A stretch of DNA of 64,000 nucleotides from the NCBI RefSeq assembly GCF_015191005.1, contig NZ_CP040442.1, positions 3,348,001 through 3,412,000 of the forward strand, written 5' to 3'. Each line of letters opens with the position of its first letter. Positions within the stretch are counted from its first letter, which is position 1. Below are positions 1 to 9,466 of the stretch, one piece after another. The DNA is from Kaistella flava (ex Peng et al. 2021) (GTDB lineage: Bacteria > Bacteroidota > Bacteroidia > Flavobacteriales > Weeksellaceae). The notes beneath the pieces were generated by a model that was given only the letters and a program-made list of their open reading frames with translations, had not been told where the DNA came from and ran no database searches. A program made the position numbers and the translations under genes.

Positions 1-284
1 ATTATATCTTGGTTATTGATGTCGGCAATTTCGAAAATCGCATTTGATAAAATTTTTGGTAAATCGCCGGTTTGTACTTGGGTGTGACTTACCGCATAGT
101 CAAGAGCGGACATGAGAGATTCTGCTCTTTTTTGTAAATCCGTTCTGCTTTGTTCAGTAGCATTATTTTTTAAAATAAAGTAGGATAGCGTAGAAGAACC
201 TGTGATACTGAGAAAACAGATGAGTAAGAATCCCCAGAAAACTCTATTTCTTAAACTAAAACCTTTGTATTTAGAGAGCGGCAT
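1..284 (-). CDS. Sensor histidine kinase, N-terminal part only (runs off left edge)
   Basis: The reverse strand from the ATG at 284 stays open to the window edge (94 complete codons). The product starts with a short basic cytoplasmic segment (MPLSKYKGFSLRNR), one strong membrane helix at about residues 15-38, then a polar region rich in Gln, Arg and Glu (about 40-95) that looks like the start of a periplasmic sensor domain. This layout is typical of Bacteroidota membrane histidine kinases, but the kinase domain lies outside the window, so the name is inference. The start overlaps the last 14 bases of the riboflavin synthase gene on the same strand, which suggests co-transcription and translational coupling. 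Another single-pass membrane protein is possible. Confidence 0.55.
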   Translation of the reverse strand, partial: MPLSKYKGFSLRNRVFWGFLLICFLSITGSSTLSYFILKNNATEQSRTDLQKRAESLMSALDYAVSHTQVQTGDLPKILSNAIFEIADINNQDI

Positions 285-867
285 TTTTTTTCATCAATTT
301 ATTAACATATTTTCCAATGATATCAAATTCCAGGTTAACGGTATCTCCAACTTTCAGCGTTTTCATATTGGTAAATTCCCAGGTGTAAGGAATGATCGCA
401 ACTGAAAAATCATTTAAACCACTTTCTGCAACGGTTAAACTAATTCCATTTAAAGTAATTGAGCCTTGCGGAACAGTTGTGTATTCATCAGAGTTTTCAT
501 AAGAAATAGTGATAAAAAAACTTCCGTCTTTGTCTTGAATATTTTCTACGATACCCGTTTTATCAACGTGACCTTGAACCAGGTGACCATCTAGTCGTCC
601 ATCGAACTTCAAACAACGTTCCAAATTAACTTCGGTGCCGATTTTCCACTTGCCAAGATTTGTTTTTTCTAAAGTTTCATCAATCGCAGTAACCCGATAA
701 TTGGTATCGGTAATCTCCACCACCGTTAAGCAGCAGCCGTTGTGTGCTAAACTTTGATCAATTTTTAATTCTTGGGTAAAAGGACAATTTAAAATAAAAT
801 CGATATTACTTTCGTTATGATTTATTGCTTCTACAATTCCGGTCGCTTCTACAATTCCTGTGAACAT
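271..867 (-). CDS. ribE: Riboflavin synthase, alpha subunit
   Basis: Catalyses dismutation of two 6,7-dimethyl-8-ribityllumazine molecules to riboflavin, the last step of vitamin B2 synthesis, in the cytoplasm. The 198-residue product has the usual family length and starts with the diagnostic MFTGIVE. It consists of two tandem lumazine-binding barrels (about 1-95 and 96-190); each begins with a GIVE-like strand (MFTGIVEATG and HVDKTGIVENI). The first barrel holds the conserved CCLTV segment and the second the parallel GISLTV segment. The start is fixed by the conserved N-terminus. It is divergent from pdxA, with about 118 bases between the two starts, and its 3' end overlaps the start of the kinase-like gene. 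Confidence 0.95.
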   Translation of the reverse strand: MFTGIVEATGIVEAINHNESNIDFILNCPFTQELKIDQSLAHNGCCLTVVEITDTNYRVTAIDETLEKTNLGKWKIGTEVNLERCLKFDGRLDGHLVQGHVDKTGIVENIQDKDGSFFITISYENSDEYTTVPQGSITLNGISLTVAESGLNDFSVAIIPYTWEFTNMKTLKVGDTVNLEFDIIGKYVNKLMKKNAAL

Positions 868-985
868 ATTTTTGATATTTTTAAAGAAAAGATGAACTAA
901 AAATCGATTAATTCGATAAAGTAATAGTAGTTAATCCTAATTTGTTAAATTTGTAAAATTCAATTAATTTTCAAAGATAATAAAA

Positions 986-2074
986 ATGAGTCCGAAACAA
1001 CATAAAATAAAAGTGGGAATTTCTATCGGTGATTACAATGGAATCGGTCCAGAAATCATCATGAAATCTCTGAAAGATAAATCTATTACCGATTTTTTTA
1101 CGCCCATTATTTTTGGTTCGGGGAAACTCTTTACCTATCAGAAGAATATTTTCAAACTGCAGCATAATTTTAATTATATCACCGAGGTTGCTCAAGCTCA
1201 GGAAGATAAAATTAATATGGTGAATCTTTGGAAAGATAATGTGAATGTTGATTTAGGAACGCCGACAGAAGAATCTACCCGTATGGCAATTGATTCTTTA
1301 GAAGCCGCTACCAACGCTTTGATGAATGGTGAAATTGATGTTTTGGTTACTGCTCCCATTAACAAAGAAGAAATGATGAAACATGGTTTTCAGCATGCAG
1401 GTCACACTGGTTATTTGGAAGAGAAGTTTGGAAAGAAAGGATTGATGTTTTTAGTAACCGACGATTTAAAAGTTGCGGTATCTACGCATCATATTCCGAT
1501 TTCAAGCGTTGCCGAAAATATTTCTAAAGAGAAGATTAAAAAACAAATCAAAATGTTAAACCAATGTTTAATTGAGGACTTTTGTATTGAAAGACCGAAG
1601 ATTGCAGTATTAGGTTTGAATCCACACGCCGGAGACGGAGGAGCAATTGGCAGAGAAGAGATTGAAATTATAGAGCCGGCAATTAAGGAATTGTTTGATA
1701 ATGGAATCCTGGCATTCGGACCTTATCCTGCAGATAGTTTTTTCCAGCCGAGTAAATATAAAAACTTCGATGCTGTTTTAGCAATGTATCACGATCAAGG
1801 TTTAGCTCCGTTCAAAACGTTGGCTTACGAAGAAGGGGTGAATTATACTGCCGGTTTACCTTTTATCAGAACTTCACCAGATCACGGCGTTGCTTATGAT
1901 ATTGCAGGGAAAAATATTGCTGATGAACAAAGTTTTACGGAAGCGATTTTCATGGCAATCAAAATTTTCAACAATAGAAAAGAATATAATGACTTAATGA
2001 CCAATCGCATGCAGCCTCGCAGAGGTTCTTCTAACAACAACGCTGAAGAGGATTTGCCGATTGATCGGGCATAG
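986..2074 (+). CDS. pdxA: 4-hydroxythreonine-4-phosphate dehydrogenase
   Basis: NAD-dependent oxidation of 4-phosphohydroxy-L-threonine in the DXP-dependent pathway of pyridoxal 5'-phosphate synthesis. The 362-residue protein starts with the typical GISIGDYNGIGPEI motif and carries the metal-binding histidine regions QHAGHTGYLE (about 135-145), LNPHAGDGG (about 211) and AMYHDQGLAP (about 267), plus the ending SPDHGVAYDIAGK, all diagnostic of PdxA. The end is slightly extended by a hydrophilic tail. A TAAATTTG -7 box at 946-953 lies 33 bases before the ATG, so the gene probably has its own promoter, divergent from ribE. The next gene also has a promoter, so this may be a single-gene unit. Confidence 0.95.
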   Translation: MSPKQHKIKVGISIGDYNGIGPEIIMKSLKDKSITDFFTPIIFGSGKLFTYQKNIFKLQHNFNYITEVAQAQEDKINMVNLWKDNVNVDLGTPTEESTRMAIDSLEAATNALMNGEIDVLVTAPINKEEMMKHGFQHAGHTGYLEEKFGKKGLMFLVTDDLKVAVSTHHIPISSVAENISKEKIKKQIKMLNQCLIEDFCIERPKIAVLGLNPHAGDGGAIGREEIEIIEPAIKELFDNGILAFGPYPADSFFQPSKYKNFDAVLAMYHDQGLAPFKTLAYEEGVNYTAGLPFIRTSPDHGVAYDIAGKNIADEQSFTEAIFMAIKIFNNRKEYNDLMTNRMQPRRGSSNNNAEEDLPIDRA

Positions 2075-2120
2075 TAAATAAGGTTAAAAAATATTTACTG
2101 TAGATTTGTTTAAGATTAAT

Positions 2121-2150
2121 TTGTAATATTAAAAAAAATGCATATTTTTG
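2121..2150 (+). promoter_or_regulatory. Bacteroidota-type promoter for the yceD-rpmF unit
   Basis: TTG at 2121-2123, 19 bases, then TATTTTTG at 2143-2150, a perfect match to the Bacteroidota -33/-7 consensus. Transcription would start near 2156, seven bases before the ATG at 2163. This rules out the longer reading from TTG 2148, which lies inside the -7 box. Confidence 0.7.
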
Positions 2151-2162
2151 CACACTCATTTT

Positions 2163-2678
2163 ATGGACAAGTTTAGAAACTACGACATTGAGTTTTCAGG
2201 ATTAAAAAACGGAAAACACGAGTTCAGGTTTGAGATAGATAAGAAGTTCTTTCAACTTTTCGATACTGAACAAGAATTTACAGAACCTAAAATAGTTGCT
2301 GATATCCTTATGGATAAACACACGACTTTTTTAGAACTTTGGATTAAGACCTCGGGCACAGTTAATTTAGTTTGTGATATCACGAATGAAAATTTTGACC
2401 ATCCGATAGAACATGAAATTGATGTTTTGGTAAATTTTGGGGAAGAATATGATGACAGCAATGTTGATGTGATTACGATCCCAAAGACAAATCACGCTTT
2501 CAATGCTTCACAATTGATTTATGAAGATGTGATGTTATCAATCCCAATGAAAAAAGTTTCTCCAAATATTTCTGATGAAGATTTTGAGATTCTGGAAAAG
2601 TTCAGTCCGCAAGATATCGTTGAAGAAGAACCAGTAATTGACCCACGTTGGGAAGCATTAAAGAAATTAAAAGATTAA
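2163..2678 (+). CDS. YceD/DUF177 family protein
   Basis: A 171-residue acidic protein of the DUF177 (YceD) family. In many bacteria, as here, it sits directly upstream of rpmF and has been linked to 23S rRNA accumulation and ribosome assembly. The sequence runs from MDKFRNYDIEFSGLK through a beta-rich middle containing a VNLVCDITN segment to the family-typical C-terminal DPRWEALKKLKD. The ATG at 2163 was chosen over an in-frame TTG at 2148 because the latter lies in the predicted -7 box. It is followed after 75 bases by rpmF. The exact biochemical role is not established. Confidence 0.85.
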   Translation: MDKFRNYDIEFSGLKNGKHEFRFEIDKKFFQLFDTEQEFTEPKIVADILMDKHTTFLELWIKTSGTVNLVCDITNENFDHPIEHEIDVLVNFGEEYDDSNVDVITIPKTNHAFNASQLIYEDVMLSIPMKKVSPNISDEDFEILEKFSPQDIVEEEPVIDPRWEALKKLKD

Positions 2679-2753
2679 TATTAAATAGTTTAAAATGATG
2701 AGAATTGAGAAATCAAATACTCATCGCTCATCAAATTAAAAAATTATTAGAAA

Positions 2754-2957
2754 ATGGCACATCCAAAGAGAAGACAATCGTCAACAAGAAGAGATAAAAG
2801 AAGAACTCACTACAAAGCAGTAGTTCCTCAATTAGCAAAAGATGCAACATCTGGTGAAATGCACTTGTACCACAGAGCACACTGGCATGAAGGTAAATTA
2901 TACTACAGAGGTAAAGTAGTAATAGAAAAAGAAGTAGAAACTGCAGAAGAGAATTAG
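2754..2957 (+). CDS. rpmF: 50S ribosomal protein L32
   Basis: A small basic protein of the large ribosomal subunit, 67 residues. The N-terminus [19 protein letters not shown] is diagnostic for L32. The usual four zinc-binding cysteines are absent; the region reads [18 protein letters not shown], so this is a C-minus (zinc-independent) form, as is common in Bacteroidota. It lies between DUF177 and accB in the conserved order yceD-rpmF-acc. A strong hairpin terminator follows at 2993-3028, so accB is transcribed from a separate promoter. Confidence 0.95.
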   Translation: MAHPKRRQSSTRRDKRRTHYKAVVPQLAKDATSGEMHLYHRAHWHEGKLYYRGKVVIEKEVETAEEN

Positions 2958-2992
2958 GCCTAAAACCTAAGGAATACTTCGTTTTTATACAT

Positions 2993-3028
2993 AAACCACT
3001 CAATTTTTTCAATTTTGAGTGGTTTTTT
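2993..3028 (+). terminator. Intrinsic terminator after rpmF
   Basis: AAACCACTCAA pairs with TTGAGTGGTTT around a T-rich loop and is followed by a T run. The downstream arm also contains the -33 TTG of the accB promoter. Confidence 0.8.
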
Positions 3029-3048
3029 ATTGTTTTTTAGTATCTTTG
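3015..3048 (+). promoter_or_regulatory. Promoter for accBC
   Basis: TTG at 3015-3017, 23 bases, then TATCTTTG at 3041-3048. The -7 box is a perfect TANNTTTG; the spacing is at the long end of the Bacteroidota range. The accB ATG lies 25 bases downstream. Confidence 0.55.
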
Positions 3049-3072
3049 ACATAACAAAAAAATACCAAATAT

Positions 3073-3549
3073 ATGGACATTAAAGACATACAAAATCTTA
3101 TTAAATTTGTCTCTAAAGCTGAGGTTTCAGAAGTAAAATACAAAACAAAAGATTTCGAAATCACCATTAAAACTCCGCTTGCAGGAAGCGAAATGAATTA
3201 TATGGCGCAACCAGCAGTTTATCATACTGCACCACAACAAGCGGCTGCTCCAGCACCTGCTGCACCATCAGTTGCAGCACCGACTACACCTGTTGAAGAT
3301 GATAGTAAATTTATTACCATCAAGTCACCAATGATTGGTACGTTCTACAGAAAACCTTCACCAGACAAAGATCTATTTGTAAATGTAGGTGATGAAGTTA
3401 CAGAAGGAAAAGTGGTTTGTGTAATCGAAGCAATGAAATTATTCAACCAGATCGAATCTGAAGTTTCAGGAAAAATCGTGAAAGTTTTAGTTGATGATGC
3501 AACTCCGGTTGAGTACGACCAACCTTTATTTTTAGTTGATCCATCTTAA
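3073..3549 (+). CDS. accB: Acetyl-CoA carboxylase biotin carboxyl carrier protein
   Basis: Carries the covalently bound biotin that shuttles carboxyl groups between AccC and AccAD in the first step of fatty-acid synthesis. The 158-residue protein has an N-terminal dimerisation part (1-50), an Ala/Pro-rich flexible linker (about 55-78) and a C-terminal biotinyl domain with the EAMKLFNQIES motif; Lys122 is the predicted biotinylated residue. It is followed by accC after 91 bases, the common accB-accC pairing. accA lies about 11 kb away at 14,647 and accD is not in this window. Confidence 0.95.
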   Translation: MDIKDIQNLIKFVSKAEVSEVKYKTKDFEITIKTPLAGSEMNYMAQPAVYHTAPQQAAAPAPAAPSVAAPTTPVEDDSKFITIKSPMIGTFYRKPSPDKDLFVNVGDEVTEGKVVCVIEAMKLFNQIESEVSGKIVKVLVDDATPVEYDQPLFLVDPS

Positions 3550-3640
3550 GTAATTTTAAACGATAAATTATATATTTTAGATGTGAACTCATTTGAAATA
3601 ATTTAAAATTCAAAATTCAAAATTTAAAATTCTTAAATAG

Positions 3641-4993
3641 ATGTTCAAAAAAATATTAATCGCCAATCGCGGCGAAATTGCAATGCGAATTCTTCGTACG
3701 TGCAAAGAAATGGGAATCAAAACCGTTGCCGTGTATTCTACTGCAGACAAAGACAGCCTTCATGTGAGGTTTGCTGATGAAGCAGTATGCATCGGACCAC
3801 CGATGAGCAAAGATTCATATCTTAAAATTCCCAATATCATTTCAGCAGCGGAAATTACCAATGCTGATGCTATTCACCCAGGTTACGGATTTCTATCAGA
3901 AAACGCTAACTTCTCTAGAATTTGCCAGAAAAACGGTATCAAATTTATTGGTGCATCTCCGGAGCAAATCGACAGAATGGGCGACAAAGCAAACGCAAAA
4001 GCGACCATGAAAGAAGCAGGAGTGCCATGTGTTCCTGGTTCGGAAGGTTTAATTGATTCCGTAGAACATGCCCTAGAAATTGCTAAAGAAGTCGGTTATC
4101 CGGTGATGATCAAAGCAACTGCCGGTGGTGGTGGAAAAGGAATGCGTGCGGTTTGGAAAGAAGAAGACATGAAGGATCAGTGGGAAGCAGCGGTTCAGGA
4201 AGCTGTTGCAGCCTTCGGAAACGGTGCGATGTATCTGGAAAAATTGATTGAAGAGCCACGTCATATTGAGATTCAAATTGCAGGTGATCAATACGGAAAA
4301 GCATGTCACTTGTCAGAAAGAGATTGCTCGGTACAAAGAAGAAATCAGAAATTAACTGAAGAAACGCCGTCGCCATTTATGACCGAAGAACTTCGTCAGA
4401 AAATGGGGGACGCTGCGGTAAAAGCTGCAGAATATATCGGATATGAAGGAGTAGGAACAATCGAATTTTTGGTTGATAAAAATCGTGATTTCTATTTCAT
4501 GGAGATGAATACCAGAATTCAGGTAGAGCATCCAATTACGGAGCAAGTTGTCGATTTTGATTTAGTGCGTGAGCAAATTCTTTTGGCTTCAGGAACTGCG
4601 ATTTCAGGACAGAATTACTTCCCAAAACTACACTCAATAGAATGTAGAATTAATGCGGAAGATCCTTTTAATGATTTCCGACCTTCACCGGGAAAAATCA
4701 CTGGACTTAATATTCCAGGAGGACACGGGATTCGCGTAGATACCCATGTTTACTCAGGTTATTCCATTCCTTCCAATTATGATTCGATGATTGCGAAATT
4801 GATTACAACCGCTCAAACGCGTGAAGAAGCAATTGCAAAAATGAAACGTGCTTTGGAAGAGTTTTATATTGAAGGCGTGAAAACAACCATTCCTTTCCAC
4901 AGACAACTGATGGAAAATGAAGATTATCTTGCCGGAAATTATACAACGAAATTCATGGAAGATTTTGTGATGGATAAGAATTTTGATAATTAA
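3641..4993 (+). CDS. accC: Biotin carboxylase subunit of acetyl-CoA carboxylase
   Basis: ATP-dependent carboxylation of biotin on AccB. The 450-residue length is typical. It starts [17 protein letters not shown] and contains the biotin carboxylase N-domain (1-115), an ATP-grasp domain with the glycine-rich [10 protein letters not shown] loop (about 160-170), the [13 protein letters not shown] catalytic segment (about 287-300), and a C-terminal domain with RINAEDP. All key ATP-grasp residues appear present. It is cotranscribed with accB and followed by a clear terminator at 5014-5048. Confidence 0.96.
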   Translation: MFKKILIANRGEIAMRILRTCKEMGIKTVAVYSTADKDSLHVRFADEAVCIGPPMSKDSYLKIPNIISAAEITNADAIHPGYGFLSENANFSRICQKNGIKFIGASPEQIDRMGDKANAKATMKEAGVPCVPGSEGLIDSVEHALEIAKEVGYPVMIKATAGGGGKGMRAVWKEEDMKDQWEAAVQEAVAAFGNGAMYLEKLIEEPRHIEIQIAGDQYGKACHLSERDCSVQRRNQKLTEETPSPFMTEELRQKMGDAAVKAAEYIGYEGVGTIEFLVDKNRDFYFMEMNTRIQVEHPITEQVVDFDLVREQILLASGTAISGQNYFPKLHSIECRINAEDPFNDFRPSPGKITGLNIPGGHGIRVDTHVYSGYSIPSNYDSMIAKLITTAQTREEAIAKMKRALEEFYIEGVKTTIPFHRQLMENEDYLAGNYTTKFMEDFVMDKNFDN

Positions 4994-5013
4994 GATCAAA
5001 ACAATAAATTATA

Positions 5014-5048
5014 AAACACCGATGCGTTCAGTATCGGTGTTTTTTTTG
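5014..5048 (+). terminator. Intrinsic terminator after accC
   Basis: AACACCGAT and ATCGGTGTT form a 9-bp stem around a 9-base loop, followed by eight T residues. Confidence 0.85.
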
Positions 5049-5321
5049 GTCTGAATTCAAGCTCTATTAAATGTTTCTGGTGTTTTTAATTTTTAAATAA
5101 GTGATAATTTTTTTCATTAAGAAGGATGCGTGACTAAATGTAAGAAGATATGAAATTCAGAAAACAAATTTAATTTTCTCCTATTAAGCAATACGAAGAT
5201 TTTTCTATTCTGAAAATGAATCGTCATTAGATTTTTAGTGAAATAATCGAGTTGCAAATCATTTTTCCAGATTGTATTAATTCTAAAATTCCGAATGTTA
5301 TTAAACTTTGCTTTTATTAAT

Positions 5322-5358
5322 CCTAATCCTGTATTAAATTCTAAAATTTAATATTAGG
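5322..5358. repeat. AT-rich bulged inverted repeat in the accC-rocD gap
   Basis: TATTAAATT and AATTTAATA (5332-5340 and 5345-5353) form a perfect 9-bp stem with a CTAA loop. It is extended outside by CCTAA and TTAGG, with a 5-base bulge on the left. It sits about 115 bases before rocD in a 480-base gene-free stretch (4994-5474). Apart from the accC terminator, a TAAATTTG box at 5453-5460 and this hairpin, nothing coding or RNA-like was recognised there. Confidence 0.4.
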
Positions 5359-5474
5359 GATGTTGTATTTTAAAGCTGGTATTATTTATTTTACAAAACA
5401 GGATGGCTCTTTTTAAGGGATTTTAGTTTCAATGCTTTTCAATTATTATCATTAAATTTGTAAAAAAGAAAAAC

Positions 5475-6728
5475 ATGTCAGAAGCTACTCAACAAAAGAA
5501 TTCTCAGTACTATATTGATTTAGAAAACGAGCACGGAGCGCACAACTACCATCCGCTTCCTGTGGTTTTAGATAAAGGTGAAGGTGTTTACGTTTGGGAC
5601 GTCGAAGGAAAAAGATATTACGATTTTCTATCTGCCTATTCAGCAGTAAATCAAGGGCATTCTCATCCGAAAATTGTTGCAGCTATGGTTGAGCAAGCCA
5701 AGCAATTAGCATTAACTTCTCGAGCTTTCCATAATTCAAAATTGGGAGAGTACGAGAAAATGATTACTTCTCTTTTTAAATTTGATAAAGTGTTACCGAT
5801 GAATTCAGGAGCGGAAGCTGTTGAAACTGCAGTTAAACTAGCCAGAAAATGGAGTTATGAAGTTAAAGGTATTTCTGAAAATGCTGCGAAAATTATAGTT
5901 TGTGAAAATAACTTTCACGGAAGAACTACAACGATCGTTTCTTTTTCTAATGATCCTGATGCCAGTAAAAATTACGGTCCTTTTACACCTGGATTTATTA
6001 AAATTCCATACAACGATATCAATGCTTTAGAAGAAACGCTGAAAAATGATGCACAGAATATTGCGGCATTTTTAGTAGAACCAATTCAAGGTGAAGCTGG
6101 AGTTTACGTTCCGGATGCAGGATATTTAAAAGCGGCGTCTGAACTTTGTAAAAAATATAATGTGCTTTTCATTGCAGATGAAGTTCAAACCGGAATCGCA
6201 AGAACTGGAAAATTAATTGCTTGTTATCACGAAGATGTTCAACCTGATATTTTAGTTTTAGGAAAAGCAATTTCTGGTGGAATGTATCCAGTATCTGCTG
6301 TTTTAGCAAACAACGAAATAATGAATGTTATTAAACCAGGACAACATGGATCAACCTTTGGTGGAAACCCAATTGCTTGTGCTGTTGCGATGGCTGCGTT
6401 AGATGTTGTAAAAGACGAGAACCTTTCTGAAAGAGCTGAGGAACTCGGAAATCTTTTCCGTGCTGAAATGGAAAAGATCATTGCAAAATCAGACTTGATT
6501 ACTAAAGTTCGTGGGAAAGGTTTATTGAATGCCATTCTTATTAATGATACGCCGGAAAGTTCTACAGCTTGGAATCTTTGTTTAGCATTAAAAGAAAACG
6601 GTTTACTTGCAAAACCAACACATGGCAATATCATCAGATTGGCACCACCTTTGGTTATTACCGAAGAGCAACTTTTAGAATGTGCTTCGATTATCGAAAA
6701 AACCATTTTGGAATATAAGAAAGATTAA
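5475..6728 (+). CDS. rocD: Ornithine--oxo-acid aminotransferase
   Basis: PLP-dependent transfer of the delta-amino group of ornithine to 2-oxoglutarate, giving glutamate semialdehyde (arginine/ornithine catabolism and proline supply). The 417-residue class III aminotransferase has the N-terminal [10 protein letters not shown], the FHGRTTT segment (about 153), the cofactor-binding DEVQTG (about 235) and [15 protein letters not shown] holding the Schiff-base lysine. The start follows a TAAATTTG box at 5453-5460 by only 14 bases, so the leader is very short. A glycosyltransferase gene begins four bases after the stop; functionally unrelated genes may thus share a transcript. Confidence 0.92.
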   Translation: MSEATQQKNSQYYIDLENEHGAHNYHPLPVVLDKGEGVYVWDVEGKRYYDFLSAYSAVNQGHSHPKIVAAMVEQAKQLALTSRAFHNSKLGEYEKMITSLFKFDKVLPMNSGAEAVETAVKLARKWSYEVKGISENAAKIIVCENNFHGRTTTIVSFSNDPDASKNYGPFTPGFIKIPYNDINALEETLKNDAQNIAAFLVEPIQGEAGVYVPDAGYLKAASELCKKYNVLFIADEVQTGIARTGKLIACYHEDVQPDILVLGKAISGGMYPVSAVLANNEIMNVIKPGQHGSTFGGNPIACAVAMAALDVVKDENLSERAEELGNLFRAEMEKIIAKSDLITKVRGKGLLNAILINDTPESSTAWNLCLALKENGLLAKPTHGNIIRLAPPLVITEEQLLECASIIEKTILEYKKD

Positions 6729-6731
6729 AAT

Positions 6732-7505
6732 TTGGAACTGAAAGAAAAAATCAGCGGTCTGATTATCACGTTTAATGAAGAGAAGAATATTCGGGAAATT
6801 CTTGATGATTTTTCGATCTGTGATGAAATAATCGTGGTTGATTCTTTCAGTTCTGACCAAACGGTCTCTATTGCCAAACAAAATCCCAAAGTTAAAATCA
6901 TTCAGCACGTTTTCGAAGATTTCACTAAACAACGAAATGTCGCTTTAGACGCTGCGGCCAATGATTGGGTTCTTTTCTTAGATGGTGATGAGAGAATCAC
7001 ACCAGAACTTCAGCAAGAAATAATTTCGGAGTTGAATAAGTCCGATAAAAATGACGCTTACTATTTCTATCGTAAATTTTATTTTGCTGGAAAACCTGTT
7101 AATTTTTCAGGTACACAAACAGATAAAAATTTTCGACTTTTCCGACGAAGTAAATGCAGATATATCGCTGAGAAAAAAGTTCATGAAACATTAGGAGTAA
7201 ACGGATCCATTGGGGTTTTTAATAATAAACTTCAACATTTTTCCGTTTCTGATTATGAAAGTTATAGAAGGAAAATGATTCATTACGGTGAATTAAAAGG
7301 GCAAGAACTTTTTGCTAAAGGAAAGCAATTTAATATTTTAACGCAATATTTAAAATCTGCTTTTAAATTTTTTAAAACCTATGTTTTACGTTTGGGTTTT
7401 TTAGATGGAAAAGAAGGCTGTCAATTGTCAGTATTACAAACTTTGAGTGTCTTCGAAACCTATGAATCATTGAAAAAAGAACAAGTAAAAAGTAAATTGG
7501 TTTAA
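6732..7505 (+). CDS. Family 2 glycosyltransferase
   Basis: A 257-residue GT-A-fold enzyme that probably adds a sugar to a surface glycan such as LPS core, similar in layout to WaaE/KdtX-type beta-1,4-glucosyltransferases. Residues 5-95 hold the nucleotide-sugar-binding half: SGLIITFNEEKNI, the VVDSFSSDQT segment and the metal-binding LDGDERI (DxD-like). The C-terminal part has the ARG/LYS-rich RNFRLFRRSK-like region and a hydrophobic segment near 210-220 that may touch the membrane. No ATG fits the conserved N-terminus, so the TTG at 6732 is taken as start. Its stop overlaps the next ATG (TTTAATG), starting a chain of closely packed transferase genes. Confidence 0.8.
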   Translation: MELKEKISGLIITFNEEKNIREILDDFSICDEIIVVDSFSSDQTVSIAKQNPKVKIIQHVFEDFTKQRNVALDAAANDWVLFLDGDERITPELQQEIISELNKSDKNDAYYFYRKFYFAGKPVNFSGTQTDKNFRLFRRSKCRYIAEKKVHETLGVNGSIGVFNNKLQHFSVSDYESYRRKMIHYGELKGQELFAKGKQFNILTQYLKSAFKFFKTYVLRLGFLDGKEGCQLSVLQTLSVFETYESLKKEQVKSKLV

Positions 7506-8458
7506 TGAAAATTTGTGTGATCAGTTTTGATTTCTGGAATTACGATGCTCATATCGTTGAAGAGCTTCGCAGGAAAGGTATGGATGCACATCATATTAAT
7601 ATTGGTGCATATCAACATGAAAGTTTTCCGGCAAGAGTTAAAAATACCATTTCAAAAATCCTTCTAAAACGTAATTTGAAAAATGAATTGCGACAGGAAA
7701 TGATTTTGAAAAAGTTAAATAAATTAGGCCCTCAAGATCAGATTTTGGTTATTAATCCTGAATTAATTGATCGCGAATTCCACTTTCAAATTAAGAAATT
7801 TACCAAAAGATATATCGCTTATTTGTATGATAGTTTGGCGCGCTGTCCGGCTGGACATTTGGTTGATATGTTTGACGAAGTTTTTAGTTTCGATAAAAAA
7901 GATGCAGAAAAAAATAATTTTAAATTAATTACCAATTATAATTATCTTCCAGAAGTAAATGAATTTAAACCTGCCAAATACGATTTAATTTATTTGGGCT
8001 CTTTTGATAAACGGATCGGAACTCTATCAAAAATAACCACCAAGATTGAAGAGTTAAATTTAAGTTATAATTGTGTTGTCGTAGGAAAAAAAACATGGAC
8101 AAAAAAACTGGTGCAAAGTACGAGCGAAATTACTTTTACGCGAAAAAGAATTAAGCATAGAGATATTCCTAGTTATTATAGTGAAGGAAAAGTTTTACTG
8201 GATTTAATGCGCGACAACCAAACCGGCTTAAGTTTTCGATTTTTCGAAGCCATGGCTTTGAAGAAGAAAGTAATCACCAATAATCCCACTATTACAGACT
8301 ACGATTTCTACAGACCCGAAAATATTCTGGTTTTAAAGGACGATTTATCGAATTTGGACAAATCTTTTTTTGAAGGAACTTATAAGGAACTTCCAACGGA
8401 AGTTCACGAAAAATATAGGATGGAGAATTGGGTAGAAACAGTTTTTAAGTTGAAGTAA
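7505..8458 (+). CDS. CgeB-like glycosyltransferase family protein (paralogue 1)
   Basis: 317 residues; a putative GT-B-type sugar transferase of the CgeB/DUF3880-like kind. Two halves can be seen: an N-terminal part with MKICVISFDFWNYDAHIVEEL and YIAYLYDSLARCP (about 100-118), and a C-terminal part with a DNQTGLSFRFFEAMALKKKV segment (about 235-255), where GLSFR-FFEA resembles the donor-binding E-motif of GT-B enzymes. It shares the block pattern YDS..., FDE.FS, LSFRFFE.., ITDYDFY.P with the gene at 9466-10413, so the two are paralogues separated by one gene. The substrate is unknown. The start overlaps the upstream stop by one base. Confidence 0.65.
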   Translation: MKICVISFDFWNYDAHIVEELRRKGMDAHHINIGAYQHESFPARVKNTISKILLKRNLKNELRQEMILKKLNKLGPQDQILVINPELIDREFHFQIKKFTKRYIAYLYDSLARCPAGHLVDMFDEVFSFDKKDAEKNNFKLITNYNYLPEVNEFKPAKYDLIYLGSFDKRIGTLSKITTKIEELNLSYNCVVVGKKTWTKKLVQSTSEITFTRKRIKHRDIPSYYSEGKVLLDLMRDNQTGLSFRFFEAMALKKKVITNNPTITDYDFYRPENILVLKDDLSNLDKSFFEGTYKELPTEVHEKYRMENWVETVFKLK

Positions 8459-8479
8459 TTATTTTAGATAAAAGTTGAA

Positions 8480-9466
8480 ATGAAAACATTCTCGAAGGAT
8501 TCTCAAATCATTATTATTTGTCCACCACAGATGGTTACGGGCGGTCCGGAAGCTCTTCATCAGTTATCAGATCAATTGCATAAGTTCGGACTTAAGAATG
8601 TTTTTTTGCATTATATTCCTGCAAAGAAGAATCCTAAACCTACGAATTACAATATTTATAAATCTTCGGAAATAGATATCATCGAAGATAAAGAAGATAC
8701 TGTTTTAATTATACCAGAATCGATGACTGATTTAGTTAAGAAATATCCTAAAAGTCAAAAGGTAATTTGGTGGTTGAGCGTAGATTTTTATAAGATATTG
8801 ATGGATAAAAGAATCCGTAAACAGAATGTTTTCAGTAAAATACTATATAAACAAAAAGAGAAAGAATACTTTTTCGAAGATCTGCCGAATGTTTACCAAT
8901 GGGCACAATCTTTCCGTTCTAAAAAATATTTACTGGATCATCATGTTCCGGCTGAAAAGATAGATTTTGTTTGTGATTATATTAATCCTATTTTTTTAGA
9001 AGAAGGTGAAATAATTAGCAAAAATCCTGCAAATAAAAAAATCATTTACAATCCGAGAAAAGGCCAAAAAGAAATAGCGGCTTTAATAGAAAGTTCTCCA
9101 GAATTAGATTGGATTCCTATTCAAAATATGAATGCTGAACAGATCAAAAAAATAATGTCAGAATCTTTGGTTTATGTAGATTTTGGAGAAAATCCTGGCA
9201 GAGATAAAATGTTGCGAGAAAGTGTTTCACAAGATTGCTGTATCATTTCTGGCAAAAATGGATCGTCATTATATTATGAAGATTTAATGATTCCGGAGGA
9301 GTATAAATTTCAGTTTAGCCAGAAAGAGATTCCACATATTTTAGCTAAAATTAAAGAGGTTTTAGACGATTATTCTGCTCATATTAAAAATTTTCAGATT
9401 TATAAAGATGTGGTGAAAACTGAGAAAGAACAATTTGAAAATAAGTTAAAAGAAATTTTTGTCTGA
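8480..9466 (+). CDS. Putative glycosyltransferase of the surface-polysaccharide cluster
   Basis: 328 residues, not assigned to a numbered family with confidence. The N-terminus IIIICPPQMVTGGPEALHQL looks like the glycine-rich acceptor loop of a GT-B fold, and the C-terminal part contains VYVDFGENPGRDKMLRESVSQ, where the expected donor-site glutamate region (PGRDKMLRE) lies at about 238-248. No signal peptide or membrane helix is visible. It is embedded in the glycosyltransferase run, 21 bases after the preceding gene and overlapping the next gene by one base, which supports a role in glycan assembly. It could act on the same acceptor as its neighbours. Confidence 0.55.
   Translation: MKTFSKDSQIIIICPPQMVTGGPEALHQLSDQLHKFGLKNVFLHYIPAKKNPKPTNYNIYKSSEIDIIEDKEDTVLIIPESMTDLVKKYPKSQKVIWWLSVDFYKILMDKRIRKQNVFSKILYKQKEKEYFFEDLPNVYQWAQSFRSKKYLLDHHVPAEKIDFVCDYINPIFLEEGEIISKNPANKKIIYNPRKGQKEIAALIESSPELDWIPIQNMNAEQIKKIMSESLVYVDFGENPGRDKMLRESVSQDCCIISGKNGSSLYYEDLMIPEEYKFQFSQKEIPHILAKIKEVLDDYSAHIKNFQIYKDVVKTEKEQFENKLKEIFV

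Noticed and set aside
2148..2162. TTG start for the DUF177 gene
   Set aside because: The codon lies inside the TATTTTTG -7 box; ATG 2163 is the real start.
6239..6706. 155-codon ORF on the minus strand opposite rocD
   Set aside because: It lies wholly inside a clear aminotransferase gene and its translation has no recognisable domain; a shadow frame.
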